From Oleiharenicola sp. (GTDB taxonomy: Bacteria > Verrucomicrobiota > Verrucomicrobiia > Opitutales > Opitutaceae): a DNA stretch of 64,000 nucleotides. Below, one piece after another: positions 33,170 to 41,976 of the stretch. The stretch is taken from contig JANYDW010000061.1 of NCBI GenBank assembly GCA_025363455.1, forward strand, positions 1 through 64,000. The letters run 5' to 3'. Below the pieces are notes generated by a model that saw only the letters and a program-made list of their open reading frames with translations, was not told the DNA's origin and ran no database searches. How positions within the stretch are numbered: the first letter of the stretch is position 1; every line of letters begins with the position of its first letter. Made by a program: the position numbers and the translations under genes.

Positions 33170-35824
33170 TCAGTCCTTCAGCGTCTTGCCTGGATACGTC
33201 TGGAGATACTTCTCGATGTTGGCCTGCTCCTTGGAGCGGAGGCGCTGCCGGAGGTCGAGCCGCTCCGCGGCCTTGGTGATATTGACGGCGGCGAACGCGG
33301 TCTTGCGGTCGGGAGCCAGCAGGAAGTCTTTGAGCTGGTTGAACACCTCGGGTTCAGCCGCGGCGGCGACGTTGATCAGCCGGGCCAGATATTCGGGCGG
33401 GGCTTTGGCCGCGATGGCGTCGAAATGGTCGATGGTCCAGTTGGTGGCCTGCGTGCGCATTTCCGGATTACCACTCATGCTGAAGACGACCGTGAGAAAC
33501 TCCGTGGAGTTGAGCGCGGGAGTTAGCGAGTAGACGAGGGCCTGTGACGCCAGGGCGGGGTCATGAAAATCGCCAAGCGCACTGATGACGGCGGCGCGGA
33601 CGATGGGGGTCTTGGCTTTTTCCAGGGTGGACTGGAGGCTGGCCAGGAAAGCGGCGTCGCCATGGTAGGCGGTGACGCCGAGGGCGGTCCCGCGCAGAGC
33701 GGCGTCGACCAGCTTGGGGTCCTGCAGGAAAAGCGCGGCGAGCCGGCGGCACTCGGCGATGACGACGGGGTCGGCGGTTTCGTAGCCGAGCGCAATGTAG
33801 AGCGAATTGCGCAGCGGTCCGTAATGGGCCGGCTCGCCGGCGCCCGGCTGCAGCCCGATCCGATCAAGGATCGGCCGCAAGATGGCGGCGCGGTAGGCGC
33901 CGAAGGACGGCAGGGTGGCAGGCGTGATAAAGGAGTCGCGCAGTCCCGCGATGCTGGTGACGATGCTGGTGTTTACGTCGGGATCCTGATCGCGACCGAA
34001 GGCGGTGACGTAGGCGAGGTAATCGGTGCCGTCGATCAGCCCGGCGCTGAAGAGAGCGGAGGTGTTGTCGAGCAGGCCGACGCGCTCGATGGGACTGAGG
34101 GCGACAGACTTGCCGGCGAGCCGGGCGTTGAGTTCGGGCGAGAGGTTCCAGCGGTAGTAGCCGGCCTCGTTGGCGTTCGGGTAGATCCAGTCGGCCTGCG
34201 CGAGGCCGGGAAGGTTCAGCACCTGGGTGGATTCGGTGAGGAGGGTGCGCTCGCGATGCATCTGGCCGTCCTTGCTCCAGAGAAACACGATGGGCACCTG
34301 CCACGCGCCGGGCAGCTGGGGATCGCCGAGGTTGTGAAACCGGCGCTGCGAGATGCGCAGGCCGCCGGGTTCGAGGGCGAAGGTGACGAGTGGAATGCCG
34401 GGTCTTTCGATGAAGGAGGAGAGCATTTGCGCAATGTTCTCGCCGGAGGACGCACTGAAGACGTCCCATAGGTCGCCGGCGACGGTGTTGCCCCAGGAGT
34501 GTTTAAGGAAATAGTTGTGCATGGCGGCGCGGAACTGCGCGGGCCCGATCCAGTCCTCGACCATGGCGAGGATGCCCTTGCCCTTGCTGTAGGACAGTTC
34601 GTCGAAGAGCAGCGAGGGATCATCGGCCGCGGTCAGGTGGCGCCGGATGGCGGTGACGGAGGGCAGCGCGTCGGTGCGCATGGCGCCCTTGATCTCCTTG
34701 CTCTGCTGGATCTGGATGCGGAATTCCGGAAATTGCTGCTCGACGACGCGCGCACAGATCCAGTCGGCAAAGGATTCGTTGAGCCAGACATCATCCCACC
34801 ACGCCATGGTGACGAGGTCGCCGAACCACATGTGGGACATCTCGTGGGCCATGACGTTGGCGAGGCGGCGGCGGGTGGTGAAGGAAGGCTTCTCTGGATC
34901 CATCAACAGCAGCCGGTCGGTGTAGGTGATGAGACCGGCATTCTCCATCGCGCCGTAGACGTATTCCGGCACGGCGATCTGGTCGAGTTTGGCGTAGGGA
35001 TACGGGATGCCGAAATAATCCTCGAGCCGGGCAAGCAACGGCGGGGCCAGGCGAACGGCCTCGGCCGCGAGTCCGGCCTGGCCCTTGGGCGTGACGATGC
35101 TGCCCGGCACGGACAGGCCGGGGACCGGCACGAATTCGAGCGGGCCGACGGCGAGCGCCACCAGGTATGCCGGCATCGGCGGCGTGCGGCCGTAGGCGAT
35201 GGTCTTCCAGTCGCCCTCACGGGTCTCGGACGCCACGGCTGCGTTGCTGACGACCGCGAGGGCGGCGGGCACCTTCAGGGTGAGCTGCCAGTTGATCTTG
35301 AACGCGGGCTCGTCCCAGCACGGGAAACATTCCCGGGCGTGGCGGTCCTCGAACTGGCTGAAAAGGTAGGACTCGCCCCGACTGATCGTCTTGTAGAGGC
35401 CAAGACCGTCGTGCTTATACTTGGCGTTGAATTCGATCGTGAGCCGGTAGTTGCCGGCGGGGAGCGGCGCCGGCGCCGTGAGCGTGACCAGCGCGGGCTC
35501 GGGCTGCTTCACCGTGGCCGTGAGCGGCGTGGCGTGGCCCGCTGGATCGGTGAGGGTCGCCGTGGCCACCACGGGGCCGAGCGCGTGAAGTCGGAAACTG
35601 GTGAATGGTGCCGGGGCGAACAGGTCGATGATGGTGCGGCCGGAGTAGTCTTCCTTGGCGGGATCCAAGGTCAGCTCGACGCTTTGGGCGACGGGCACGA
35701 CGTCGTGGGTGAGCCGCAGGTGATCGACGGTAAACAGGTCCTTGGTGGCATCGTCCGCCCGGGCAACAACACCGGTGAGGAGTAAACTTAGCAGGAGCGT
35801 GAACCGGCGGAGGGGACGGGGCAT
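33170..35824 (-). CDS. Secreted M1-family aminopeptidase
   Basis: About 884 residues from the ATG of MPRPLRRFTLLLSLLLTG; a TTG 21 bases upstream is possible. A signal peptide directs export. The M1 signature is complete: GAMEN in YGAMENAGLITYTD, and HEMSH followed 18 residues later by Glu in WLNESFADW, which bind zinc. M1 enzymes remove N-terminal residues from peptides. The long C-terminal helical part after about residue 570 is typical of the ERAP/PepN group. It follows the M16 peptidase gene on the same strand with a likely terminator between, so the two are probably separate units with a shared role in peptide use. Confidence 0.93.
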   Translation of the reverse strand: MPRPLRRFTLLLSLLLTGVVARADDATKDLFTVDHLRLTHDVVPVAQSVELTLDPAKEDYSGRTIIDLFAPAPFTSFRLHALGPVVATATLTDPAGHATPLTATVKQPEPALVTLTAPAPLPAGNYRLTIEFNAKYKHDGLGLYKTISRGESYLFSQFEDRHARECFPCWDEPAFKINWQLTLKVPAALAVVSNAAVASETREGDWKTIAYGRTPPMPAYLVALAVGPLEFVPVPGLSVPGSIVTPKGQAGLAAEAVRLAPPLLARLEDYFGIPYPYAKLDQIAVPEYVYGAMENAGLITYTDRLLLMDPEKPSFTTRRRLANVMAHEMSHMWFGDLVTMAWWDDVWLNESFADWICARVVEQQFPEFRIQIQQSKEIKGAMRTDALPSVTAIRRHLTAADDPSLLFDELSYSKGKGILAMVEDWIGPAQFRAAMHNYFLKHSWGNTVAGDLWDVFSASSGENIAQMLSSFIERPGIPLVTFALEPGGLRISQRRFHNLGDPQLPGAWQVPIVFLWSKDGQMHRERTLLTESTQVLNLPGLAQADWIYPNANEAGYYRWNLSPELNARLAGKSVALSPIERVGLLDNTSALFSAGLIDGTDYLAYVTAFGRDQDPDVNTSIVTSIAGLRDSFITPATLPSFGAYRAAILRPILDRIGLQPGAGEPAHYGPLRNSLYIALGYETADPVVIAECRRLAALFLQDPKLVDAALRGTALGVTAYHGDAAFLASLQSTLEKAKTPIVRAAVISALGDFHDPALASQALVYSLTPALNSTEFLTVVFSMSGNPEMRTQATNWTIDHFDAIAAKAPPEYLARLINVAAAAEPEVFNQLKDFLLAPDRKTAFAAVNITKAAERLDLRQRLRSKEQANIEKYLQTYPGKTLKD

Positions 35825-35935
35825 TGGTTTATGACACAGGAGCAACCTCGCGAAGCAAGCTTGGATGGAGGGCCCGCGTCCCTGCGGGCCGCGAGGAAAC
35901 GCACGGTGCGCAGAGACGCGCGCCCTCCAGATAAC

Positions 35936-35962
35936 AAAAAAAAGCCCGCCCAGTGGCGGGCG
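35936..35962 (-). terminator. Intrinsic terminator
   Basis: On the minus strand GCCCGCC-ACTG-GGCGGGC is followed by nine T. It lies about 410 bases downstream of the M16 gene and before the M1 gene, so it would end M16 transcripts. Confidence 0.75.
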
Positions 35963-36001
35963 TGGGTAGGGCGCGGACTCCGATCCGCGCCGCGGCTTAA
36001 A

Positions 36002-36073
36002 GGTGGAACCCGACCTCTGGACGGGTTCGCAGGATGTGCGAGGAGAAAACGCGTCCGGAAACCGCGTTCCACC
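36002..36073. repeat. 72-base GGTGGAAC...GTTCCACC element
   Basis: Starts GGTGGAACCCGACCTCTGG, ends ACCGCGTTCCACC. A closely similar copy in the opposite orientation lies at 57350-57422 and breaks the MaoC remnant region. Confidence 0.8.
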
Positions 36074-36132
36074 CTATGCAACTGCATGGATCCGGTTAAA
36101 GTCGGGAGACTTTTCCCAACCCCCCGGATGAG

Positions 36133-36307
36133 TAACCGCTGATCTGCGCTAAAGAACGCTTCAGCGGTTCAGCCAGAAGTGTAGCCGCGAAAGAACGCAT
36201 AGATCGCAAAGAGGAATGGCCTGAATCGACTGTCCTTGTGCTCCTTGCGTTCCTTTGCGGCTAAAAATCCAGCTACGTTCTGCATTAGCGTGAATTAGCG
36301 CAGATTA
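36133..36307. repeat. Nested palindromes
   Basis: An outer imperfect pair (CTGATCTGCGCTAAAGAACGC and GCGTGAATTAGCGCAGATTAG) encloses TAGCCGCGAAAGAACGCA with TGCGTTCCTTTGCGGCTA (36182-36263). A short AACCGCTGA/TCAGCGGTT hairpin overlaps the left arm. Confidence 0.7.
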
Positions 36308-36372
36308 GCCCATCGACTTCGCTCAGGGCCTTGAGCCTGTCGAAACGGCGGTTAACCGTCGGGGAGTTTCCC

Positions 36373-39204
36373 TCACTCAAACTTTCGCGTCTTTTTCCAA
36401 GCGGGGCGGTCGGTGAAGGTGGTTGCCGGGGTGGCTTTCGACTCATGATCGCGGGCGAAGCCGAGGAAAGTGCGCATCTCGCGGGTCGAGAGACCGAGCG
36501 CGTGCTCGAGGATCTCGCCGGTGCGGGCCTTGGTGAGTTTGTCGAGCGCGGCGAGGGTGGCGTCGCGGCGGCTCCAGTCGCCCGCCCGGTCGTAGCCGAG
36601 GCTGAACAGTCGCTTGGCGCGGTCGGCAATCGCTTTGTCCTTTTCCTCCAGCTGGGCGCGCACGCCGCCGACGAGGGTGGCCCAGGTCTCGTCAGGCAGG
36701 CCGCTGAGCATGAGGGGCAGCTTCACGATGAAGTCATCGGCCCGCTTTTCGAGTTCATCCGCCGGGTGCTCGCCCGATTGGACGATGAAGTAGGCGAAGT
36801 TGGTTTTTTCCTCCTCGCCGGTGTTGGCCCCGACAATGTAGCCGAGCTGCTGGTGGGTGCGCAGCTCGGTGAAGAACGGCTCGGCGATGAAATTGCCCAG
36901 CACGAGAGTGGCGGCGCGGATCTCGGGCGCGTCGTCGCCCAGCAGGAATTCGCGGCGGAAGGCGGAATTATTGACGACGAGTTTTTCGTTCGTGCGCAAC
37001 GACTCGCCGGGTGTCTGGGCCAGGATGCGGCGGCGGAGCAGGTCGGCGTCGGCCACGGGCTGGCTCTTGAGCGCTGCACCGAAGCGGCGGGCATCGGCCA
37101 CGGCGACGGTGGCGGTGACGTTGCCGTGCACCAGTGCCTCGAGCTTGCCCCGGGCGTAGAGCTTCTTCGCGAAGTCGTGCACGGCGGCGAGGGTCACGCC
37201 CGAGGCCACGGGCAGTTGCTCGTCGGGCCGGTAATAGAACTCGAGCACGGCGGCGCGCCGGGTTTCCCGGAGGATCTGGTAAGCGTCGGCGCGCGGGAAG
37301 TTGGCCAGCTCGCGCCCCAGCCGGTCCTTGATGGCGGCAAAGCGGTCCTCGGACACGGAAAAATCCACCAGATTGCCGCTGATGGTCTCGAGCAGGCGGG
37401 GCGCGGAGGCATCGTAGCCCTCGACGGCAATCTCGACGCCCTCCAGCCCCGCGTTGAAGTTGAAGTTCAGGCCGGCCTCGCCGGCGGTGTAGGCGGTCTC
37501 GTTGAGCGACTCCCGGACGCAGGCCTCGTAGAAGCGCAGCAGCACGGAAGTTTCGAGCGAGGCGAGGGTGCGCGGCAGACGGAAACGATAAACCTCGGCC
37601 ACCATGGGACGGAGGAACTCCGTGTCTTGGGAATAATACAGGCTGAGGGCGGGTTCATCAATCAGGCGCAGGGGCTGGGTCGGCAACACGGCGGTGCTGG
37701 CCGGGACGAAGGGGTTGGCCTTGGGCAGCTGGATGGCGGCGACAACCGGCGGGTGCAGCAGGGCCGTGTAGGCGGCGCCGGTGTCCTCGGTGTAGCTGTA
37801 TTTTGAGCCGTAGTAAGGTTCCACCTTGTCAGTCGGCACGCCTTTGGCAGAGAGCACGGCGATCAGGTTGTCGGGCCGGAGCTGGGCGAGAAGCTGCTGG
37901 TAGGCGGCGGGATCCTCCTGCAGCCAGAGGTAGGGTTCGCGCTCGGCGATCTCGAGCGGGAACTCGCGAAGCTGGTTGGCGAGGAAGACCGCGCGGTTGG
38001 CGCCCTCGCCCTTGTCCTTATAGGCTTCGTCGAGGCGGGCCATCGCCTGGCGTTCCTTGAACAGGTAGCCCGGATAGCCGGCCGACTGGAGTTTTGCGAC
38101 GGCGGCGAAGAACAGCTCGAGCACCCGCTGGTAATTTTTCTGGCCGAGGGGCGTCAGGTTGACGGAGACGTTGAACGAGCCGTAGTCCTTGGTGTTGGCC
38201 TCCGCGCTGGCACCCAGGCCGGTGGCCAGGCCCTCGTCCTTCAAGGTGGAAAGCAGGCTGCCCTGGCCCTCGTGGCCCAGGATGAAGCCGAGGAGTGCCT
38301 CGGGCTTGCTGGTCCAGAACTGCCGGGTGGCGGGCAGGGGAAATTCGAAGCTGAGTTTGCGCAGATCCTTGATCGGCTCCACCCGCGCCAACCGCAGCGC
38401 GGCCTTGGGTGTCAGATAGTCGGCGGGATAGTCGATGGGGGCCAGCTTCCGGTTTTCTATCGGGGAGAAATATTTCCGCGCCCAAGCTTCCATCTCGTCG
38501 AGGCTGGACTTGCCCACGAGGGCGAGTGTCATGGCGTTCGCACTGTAGTGGGCATGGTAGAAGGCCACCAGCTCGTCACGCGTGGTCCCGCCGAGGGTCT
38601 CGCGGTTGCCCGTGCTGAAATGGTGGGCGGGGTGGCCGGGGCGGTAGAGGGTGATGATGACCTGATTTTCACGATGAGGATCGTTCTCCAGGTTTTTCTG
38701 GTTCTCCGAATTGACGGCGTTCATCTCGCGCTCGGTGAACTTGGGCGTGAAGAGCGGGGCGATGAAGAACTGGGCCATGCGGTCGAGCGCGCCCTCGAAG
38801 GCCTCGTGGCGGATCTCAAAGTGATAATTGGTATGGTCGCCGGCGGTGTACGCGTTGTTGTAACCGCCGTTGGCCTTGAGGTAATTGCCGTAGTCGGCCT
38901 CGTCGGGATATTTTTCCGTGCCGAGAAAGAGCATGTGCTCGAGAAAATGCGCGAGGCCCTGCCGCTTCGCCGGGTCGGTGTAGGAGCCGACCGCGACGGC
39001 GAGCGAGGCAGAGGACTTGTTGAGCTTCGGGTCGGAGAGGAGGATGACCTTGAGGCCGTTATCGAGGGTGAAGCGCCGGTATTCCGCCTCGTCATTGGGC
39101 GCTTGCGGGCGGGGCGGGAGGTTGGCGGGGAGATCGGCAGAGTGGGCGACTGACCCAAGGCCGACGAAAAACAACGCGGAAAGAACCAGGAAACGTTTCA
39201 GCAT
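36373..39204 (-). CDS. Secreted M16-family (insulinase/pitrilysin-like) metallopeptidase
   Basis: 943 residues, full length for single-chain M16 proteases. The signal peptide is MLKRFLVLSALFFVGLGSVA. The inverted zinc motif HFLEH is at 86-90, with GTEKYPDEADY after it and the third ligand Glu in REMNAVNSENQKN. The four-domain layout is covered, including the C-terminal half with QLGYIVGANTG. These enzymes degrade short peptides in a closed chamber, here probably in the periplasm. Together with the M1 aminopeptidase it suggests peptide scavenging. The plus-strand frame across this gene is a shadow. Confidence 0.93.
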   Translation of the reverse strand: MLKRFLVLSALFFVGLGSVAHSADLPANLPPRPQAPNDEAEYRRFTLDNGLKVILLSDPKLNKSSASLAVAVGSYTDPAKRQGLAHFLEHMLFLGTEKYPDEADYGNYLKANGGYNNAYTAGDHTNYHFEIRHEAFEGALDRMAQFFIAPLFTPKFTEREMNAVNSENQKNLENDPHRENQVIITLYRPGHPAHHFSTGNRETLGGTTRDELVAFYHAHYSANAMTLALVGKSSLDEMEAWARKYFSPIENRKLAPIDYPADYLTPKAALRLARVEPIKDLRKLSFEFPLPATRQFWTSKPEALLGFILGHEGQGSLLSTLKDEGLATGLGASAEANTKDYGSFNVSVNLTPLGQKNYQRVLELFFAAVAKLQSAGYPGYLFKERQAMARLDEAYKDKGEGANRAVFLANQLREFPLEIAEREPYLWLQEDPAAYQQLLAQLRPDNLIAVLSAKGVPTDKVEPYYGSKYSYTEDTGAAYTALLHPPVVAAIQLPKANPFVPASTAVLPTQPLRLIDEPALSLYYSQDTEFLRPMVAEVYRFRLPRTLASLETSVLLRFYEACVRESLNETAYTAGEAGLNFNFNAGLEGVEIAVEGYDASAPRLLETISGNLVDFSVSEDRFAAIKDRLGRELANFPRADAYQILRETRRAAVLEFYYRPDEQLPVASGVTLAAVHDFAKKLYARGKLEALVHGNVTATVAVADARRFGAALKSQPVADADLLRRRILAQTPGESLRTNEKLVVNNSAFRREFLLGDDAPEIRAATLVLGNFIAEPFFTELRTHQQLGYIVGANTGEEEKTNFAYFIVQSGEHPADELEKRADDFIVKLPLMLSGLPDETWATLVGGVRAQLEEKDKAIADRAKRLFSLGYDRAGDWSRRDATLAALDKLTKARTGEILEHALGLSTREMRTFLGFARDHESKATPATTFTDRPAWKKTRKFE

Positions 39205-39346
39205 AAGCGAGGGGGTTGGCGGGAGCAGACCCTAGCACAGCCCGCTCGCGGAAGCCAATAGGACAAGAGGCGCGGGACCCGGGATAAGCGGCGGGGGGAA
39301 GGAAGCCAAATCAGGCGAGAGGACGGCCCGTTTCTGGCACCAGCAC

Positions 39347-40099
39347 CTATCTTGGTTTTAGATCAATCGTTTGGAGGTCGACCAATAGATTTTCCGTATT
39401 GGCGGAAAGCCACTGCTTGGCTCGCTCCATCTCAGGGCACAGGCCCTGGACGATCAGCCAGAAGCGATGGGAATGGTCCGGCACGGCCAGATGCACGGTT
39501 TCGTGGGTCACAAGGTAACGCAGGACAAACTCAGGCGCGAGAATCAGGCGCCAGTTGAAGGAGAGATTTCCCTTGGCGGAGCAATTTCCCCACTTTGTCC
39601 GCTGATCCATGACGTAGAGCTTGTGCGGAACGCGCTTCAGCCGCTGGCCGACTGCGGCGAGGTGTCGCTGGATGGCGACCTTCGCCTCGCGCCGCAGCCA
39701 ATTCTCCAGACTGACCGAGGCAGGCGTGGCTGACGCACCACGGATGATCACCAGATTGCCGCTTCGGAGCGTGACGCGATTTGGTGCCAACCAACCTTTC
39801 CGGCGCTCGACCAGCACGCCGGTTGGCTGCCCGCGAAGAAGAATTTCCGCACCGGAGCGTTTGCCCGGGCGGCGGATGCCGCGCAGCCGGCTCACGCGAT
39901 CCAGCTGGCCGGCGATCCACGCACTGTGGGTCTGGAGAAAGTCGGCCACCTCCTCCGGCTTTCGGGAAGCGGGGCGGATGACTTCCACGCCGTTTGGTCC
40001 CACCCTCACCCGCAGTCTGCGGGCGGCTTTGGACCGCACGAGACGGTAGTCCACCGTGCGCCCGAGCAGGGCGATGCTGGCCGGGGTCGAGGGCTTCAT
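39347..40099 (-). CDS. YgjP-like M48-type metallopeptidase (DUF45)
   Basis: 250 residues. YLVTHETVHLAVPDHSHRFW gives the HExxH zinc motif and the third His in the NHS-x-FW-like pattern of YgjP/DUF45 proteins. The N-terminal half (SKAARRLRVRVGPNGVEVIRP) is the usual beta region. It overlaps the end of hsdR by four bases, so it belongs to the restriction operon. Genes of this family often sit next to type I restriction subunits; their job there is unknown. Confidence 0.87.
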   Translation of the reverse strand: MKPSTPASIALLGRTVDYRLVRSKAARRLRVRVGPNGVEVIRPASRKPEEVADFLQTHSAWIAGQLDRVSRLRGIRRPGKRSGAEILLRGQPTGVLVERRKGWLAPNRVTLRSGNLVIIRGASATPASVSLENWLRREAKVAIQRHLAAVGQRLKRVPHKLYVMDQRTKWGNCSAKGNLSFNWRLILAPEFVLRYLVTHETVHLAVPDHSHRFWLIVQGLCPEMERAKQWLSANTENLLVDLQTIDLKPR

Positions 40100-41976
40100 C
40101 GGGAGGTGTCGGCCTTGGCGAGTTCATCGACCGCCGGCTTCAGGAAGGCTGGGTCGGCGGTCTCCGGGTCGAACCCAAGACCGGAGTAGATTGGATTCCA
40201 GGATTCGGCCAGCAAGGTTTCCTCCACCAGTTTGGGGCCGCCCTTTGACAGGCTCCAACCGGGAGCGAGGCAGTGATGTGTCCGTAGATGCGCCACCATC
40301 CGGCGCGCACAGTCGGCGAGGAAGGTTTCATCGCTCGTTTTGGCGTGGGCTCGCAGCACCTCGAACAGGCCGTATTCGCCTGGGCCCTTGAGGTTCAACC
40401 GCTCCGGTTCCTGCCGGGAGCGGGCGGCCTCCGCGGCGATGGCTTCCAATTCCTGCAGACGCTGCGCGGTGGCGTCGTCGCTGGCGTCCTTGCGCTCCTT
40501 GATTTTCCGCAGCCGCTCTCCCAGCAGGCGGTAGGTGAAGCCGGCCTCATCTTCGCTCAGTTCGGCGGTCAGGGCCGCTTCCAGGGCCGCCGCCTTGTCG
40601 GAGGCGGACGGCAGGTCGTCGATCCGGGAGCGGTAGTTTTCGTCGATTTTGAAAACCGGCAGCGCGTCCGTCACCTGCATGAACGCGGTGTTTTCCTGGA
40701 TGAGCTGGCGGGTTTTGGCCGCCAGTTCGCCGTGGGGATCGCGGCTGCCGCGCAACCGCCGGCGATGCGCGACGTAGATGCTGCAAAGCCAGTTGTATTC
40801 CCGCCGGTGCGGATAGAGGCAGGCGTCGGGGGCCACCGCCTCCCACAACCGTTCCAGGCTCTTGAAGTTCTGCTCGAAACGCTTGGCCGCCTCGGGTTCG
40901 CGCAGGCTGCGCAGGGCGGCCAGCAGGCACTCGCGGGTGTCGGCGATCTCCACGCCGGGAAACGATTCCAGGCAGCGCTTCACCTCATCGGGCACGAGGG
41001 CCTTGAGCGCCGCCCAGTCGATCAGGGATTCCTCGCGCACCCGCTCGTCGAAGTTGAGCGCTTTCTCCAGGTTCTCGAACACCCCGAAGTAGTCCACCAC
41101 GACGCCGGTCCGCTTCTTCATGGAGGGCAGGGGGCGGTTCGTCCGGGCGATGGCCTGCAGCAGGTTGTGGTCGCGCAGGGGCTTGTCGAGATACATGACC
41201 TGCTCCACCGGGGCGTCGAACCCGGTCAGCAGCCGGTCGCAGACGATCAGGATCTTCAATGGCGGTCGCCAGGCCGTCCGGTCTTCGCCGTATTTCTCCT
41301 TGTTCCAAGCCTCCCATTCCCGCGGCGTGAGTTTGAAGTAGTCGATCAGTTCGTCCTGCTGGTTCTTCGGGTATTCGAAACGGCGGACCTCCGAATCGCT
41401 GGTGTTCTGCGCTCCGGAAATGATGACCTCGGACCACTCCGCCGGCAGGCCGCGCTTGCTGAGCTTGTCATCCAGCGCCAGCTTGTAGAGGGCGCAGGCC
41501 TTGCGGTCCACGGCGACCAACTGCGCCTTGAAACCGTTCGGGTCGGGGTGCTCCAGAAAATGGACCAGCATCTTCTCCAGCACGATCTCGATGCGGCGCG
41601 GGTCGCGGGCCAGCTCCTTCCAGCGGGATTTCTGCCGCTGGATGACCTCCTTCGCCTCCTCGTCCTCGATCTCCATTTCCTCGCACATGCGCTCGTAGCC
41701 GGTGCTCAGCGCCTCGTCGTTCACCTCAAAGGGCACCCGGTCGCGCTGGTAATGCACCTCCAGCGTCGCGCCGTCGCGGATGGCCCGGCGGATGCCGTAA
41801 AAGCTCAGGTAGCGCTCCTGCTCGCCGTCCTTGACCGGGCCGAAGTCCCGGTGCGTGTTCTGCACCGTCCGGTCAATGGGCGTGCCGGTGAAGCCGAAGC
41901 GGAACGCATTGGGCAGCTTCGCCCGCATCGCGATGGCGTAGCTCGCGCTGTTCTTGCCGGGACCGCCGCTGCTCAT
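40096..41976 (-). CDS. hsdR: Type I restriction enzyme R subunit, C-terminal part
   Basis: 626 residues from the ATG of MSSGGPGKNSASYAIAMR. It opens just before the GFTGTPI helicase motif and holds the second RecA-like domain (KILIVCDRLLTGFDAPVEQVMYLDKPLRDHNLLQAIARTNR in part) and the C-terminal helical region that contacts the methylase core. The first half of HsdR is in a different frame directly upstream, overlapping by ATGA. Together they give about 1060 residues, the normal HsdR length. An AAGGGAGG stands six bases before this ATG, so separate translation by coupling is plausible; a disabling frameshift or a sequencing error is the alternative. Confidence 0.88.
   Translation of the reverse strand: MSSGGPGKNSASYAIAMRAKLPNAFRFGFTGTPIDRTVQNTHRDFGPVKDGEQERYLSFYGIRRAIRDGATLEVHYQRDRVPFEVNDEALSTGYERMCEEMEIEDEEAKEVIQRQKSRWKELARDPRRIEIVLEKMLVHFLEHPDPNGFKAQLVAVDRKACALYKLALDDKLSKRGLPAEWSEVIISGAQNTSDSEVRRFEYPKNQQDELIDYFKLTPREWEAWNKEKYGEDRTAWRPPLKILIVCDRLLTGFDAPVEQVMYLDKPLRDHNLLQAIARTNRPLPSMKKRTGVVVDYFGVFENLEKALNFDERVREESLIDWAALKALVPDEVKRCLESFPGVEIADTRECLLAALRSLREPEAAKRFEQNFKSLERLWEAVAPDACLYPHRREYNWLCSIYVAHRRRLRGSRDPHGELAAKTRQLIQENTAFMQVTDALPVFKIDENYRSRIDDLPSASDKAAALEAALTAELSEDEAGFTYRLLGERLRKIKERKDASDDATAQRLQELEAIAAEAARSRQEPERLNLKGPGEYGLFEVLRAHAKTSDETFLADCARRMVAHLRTHHCLAPGWSLSKGGPKLVEETLLAESWNPIYSGLGFDPETADPAFLKPAVDELAKADTSR

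Larger units (their letters stand above)
35825..36372. other. 548-base spacer between two peptidase genes, repeat-rich
   Basis: From left to right: a GGAGGGCCCGCGTCCC palindrome (35867-35929), a terminator, a TAGGGCGCGGACTCCGATCC hairpin at about 35970, a 72-base element (36002-36073) repeated inverted at 57350, a nested palindrome set (36133-36307), and a GACTTCGCTCAGGGCC motif. No gene is visible. Confidence 0.7.

Noticed and set aside
33563-35785. Long plus-strand frames opposite the M1 and M16 peptidases
   Set aside because: Gly/Val/Asp-rich shadows of GC-rich genes; the opposite strand has complete peptidase motifs.
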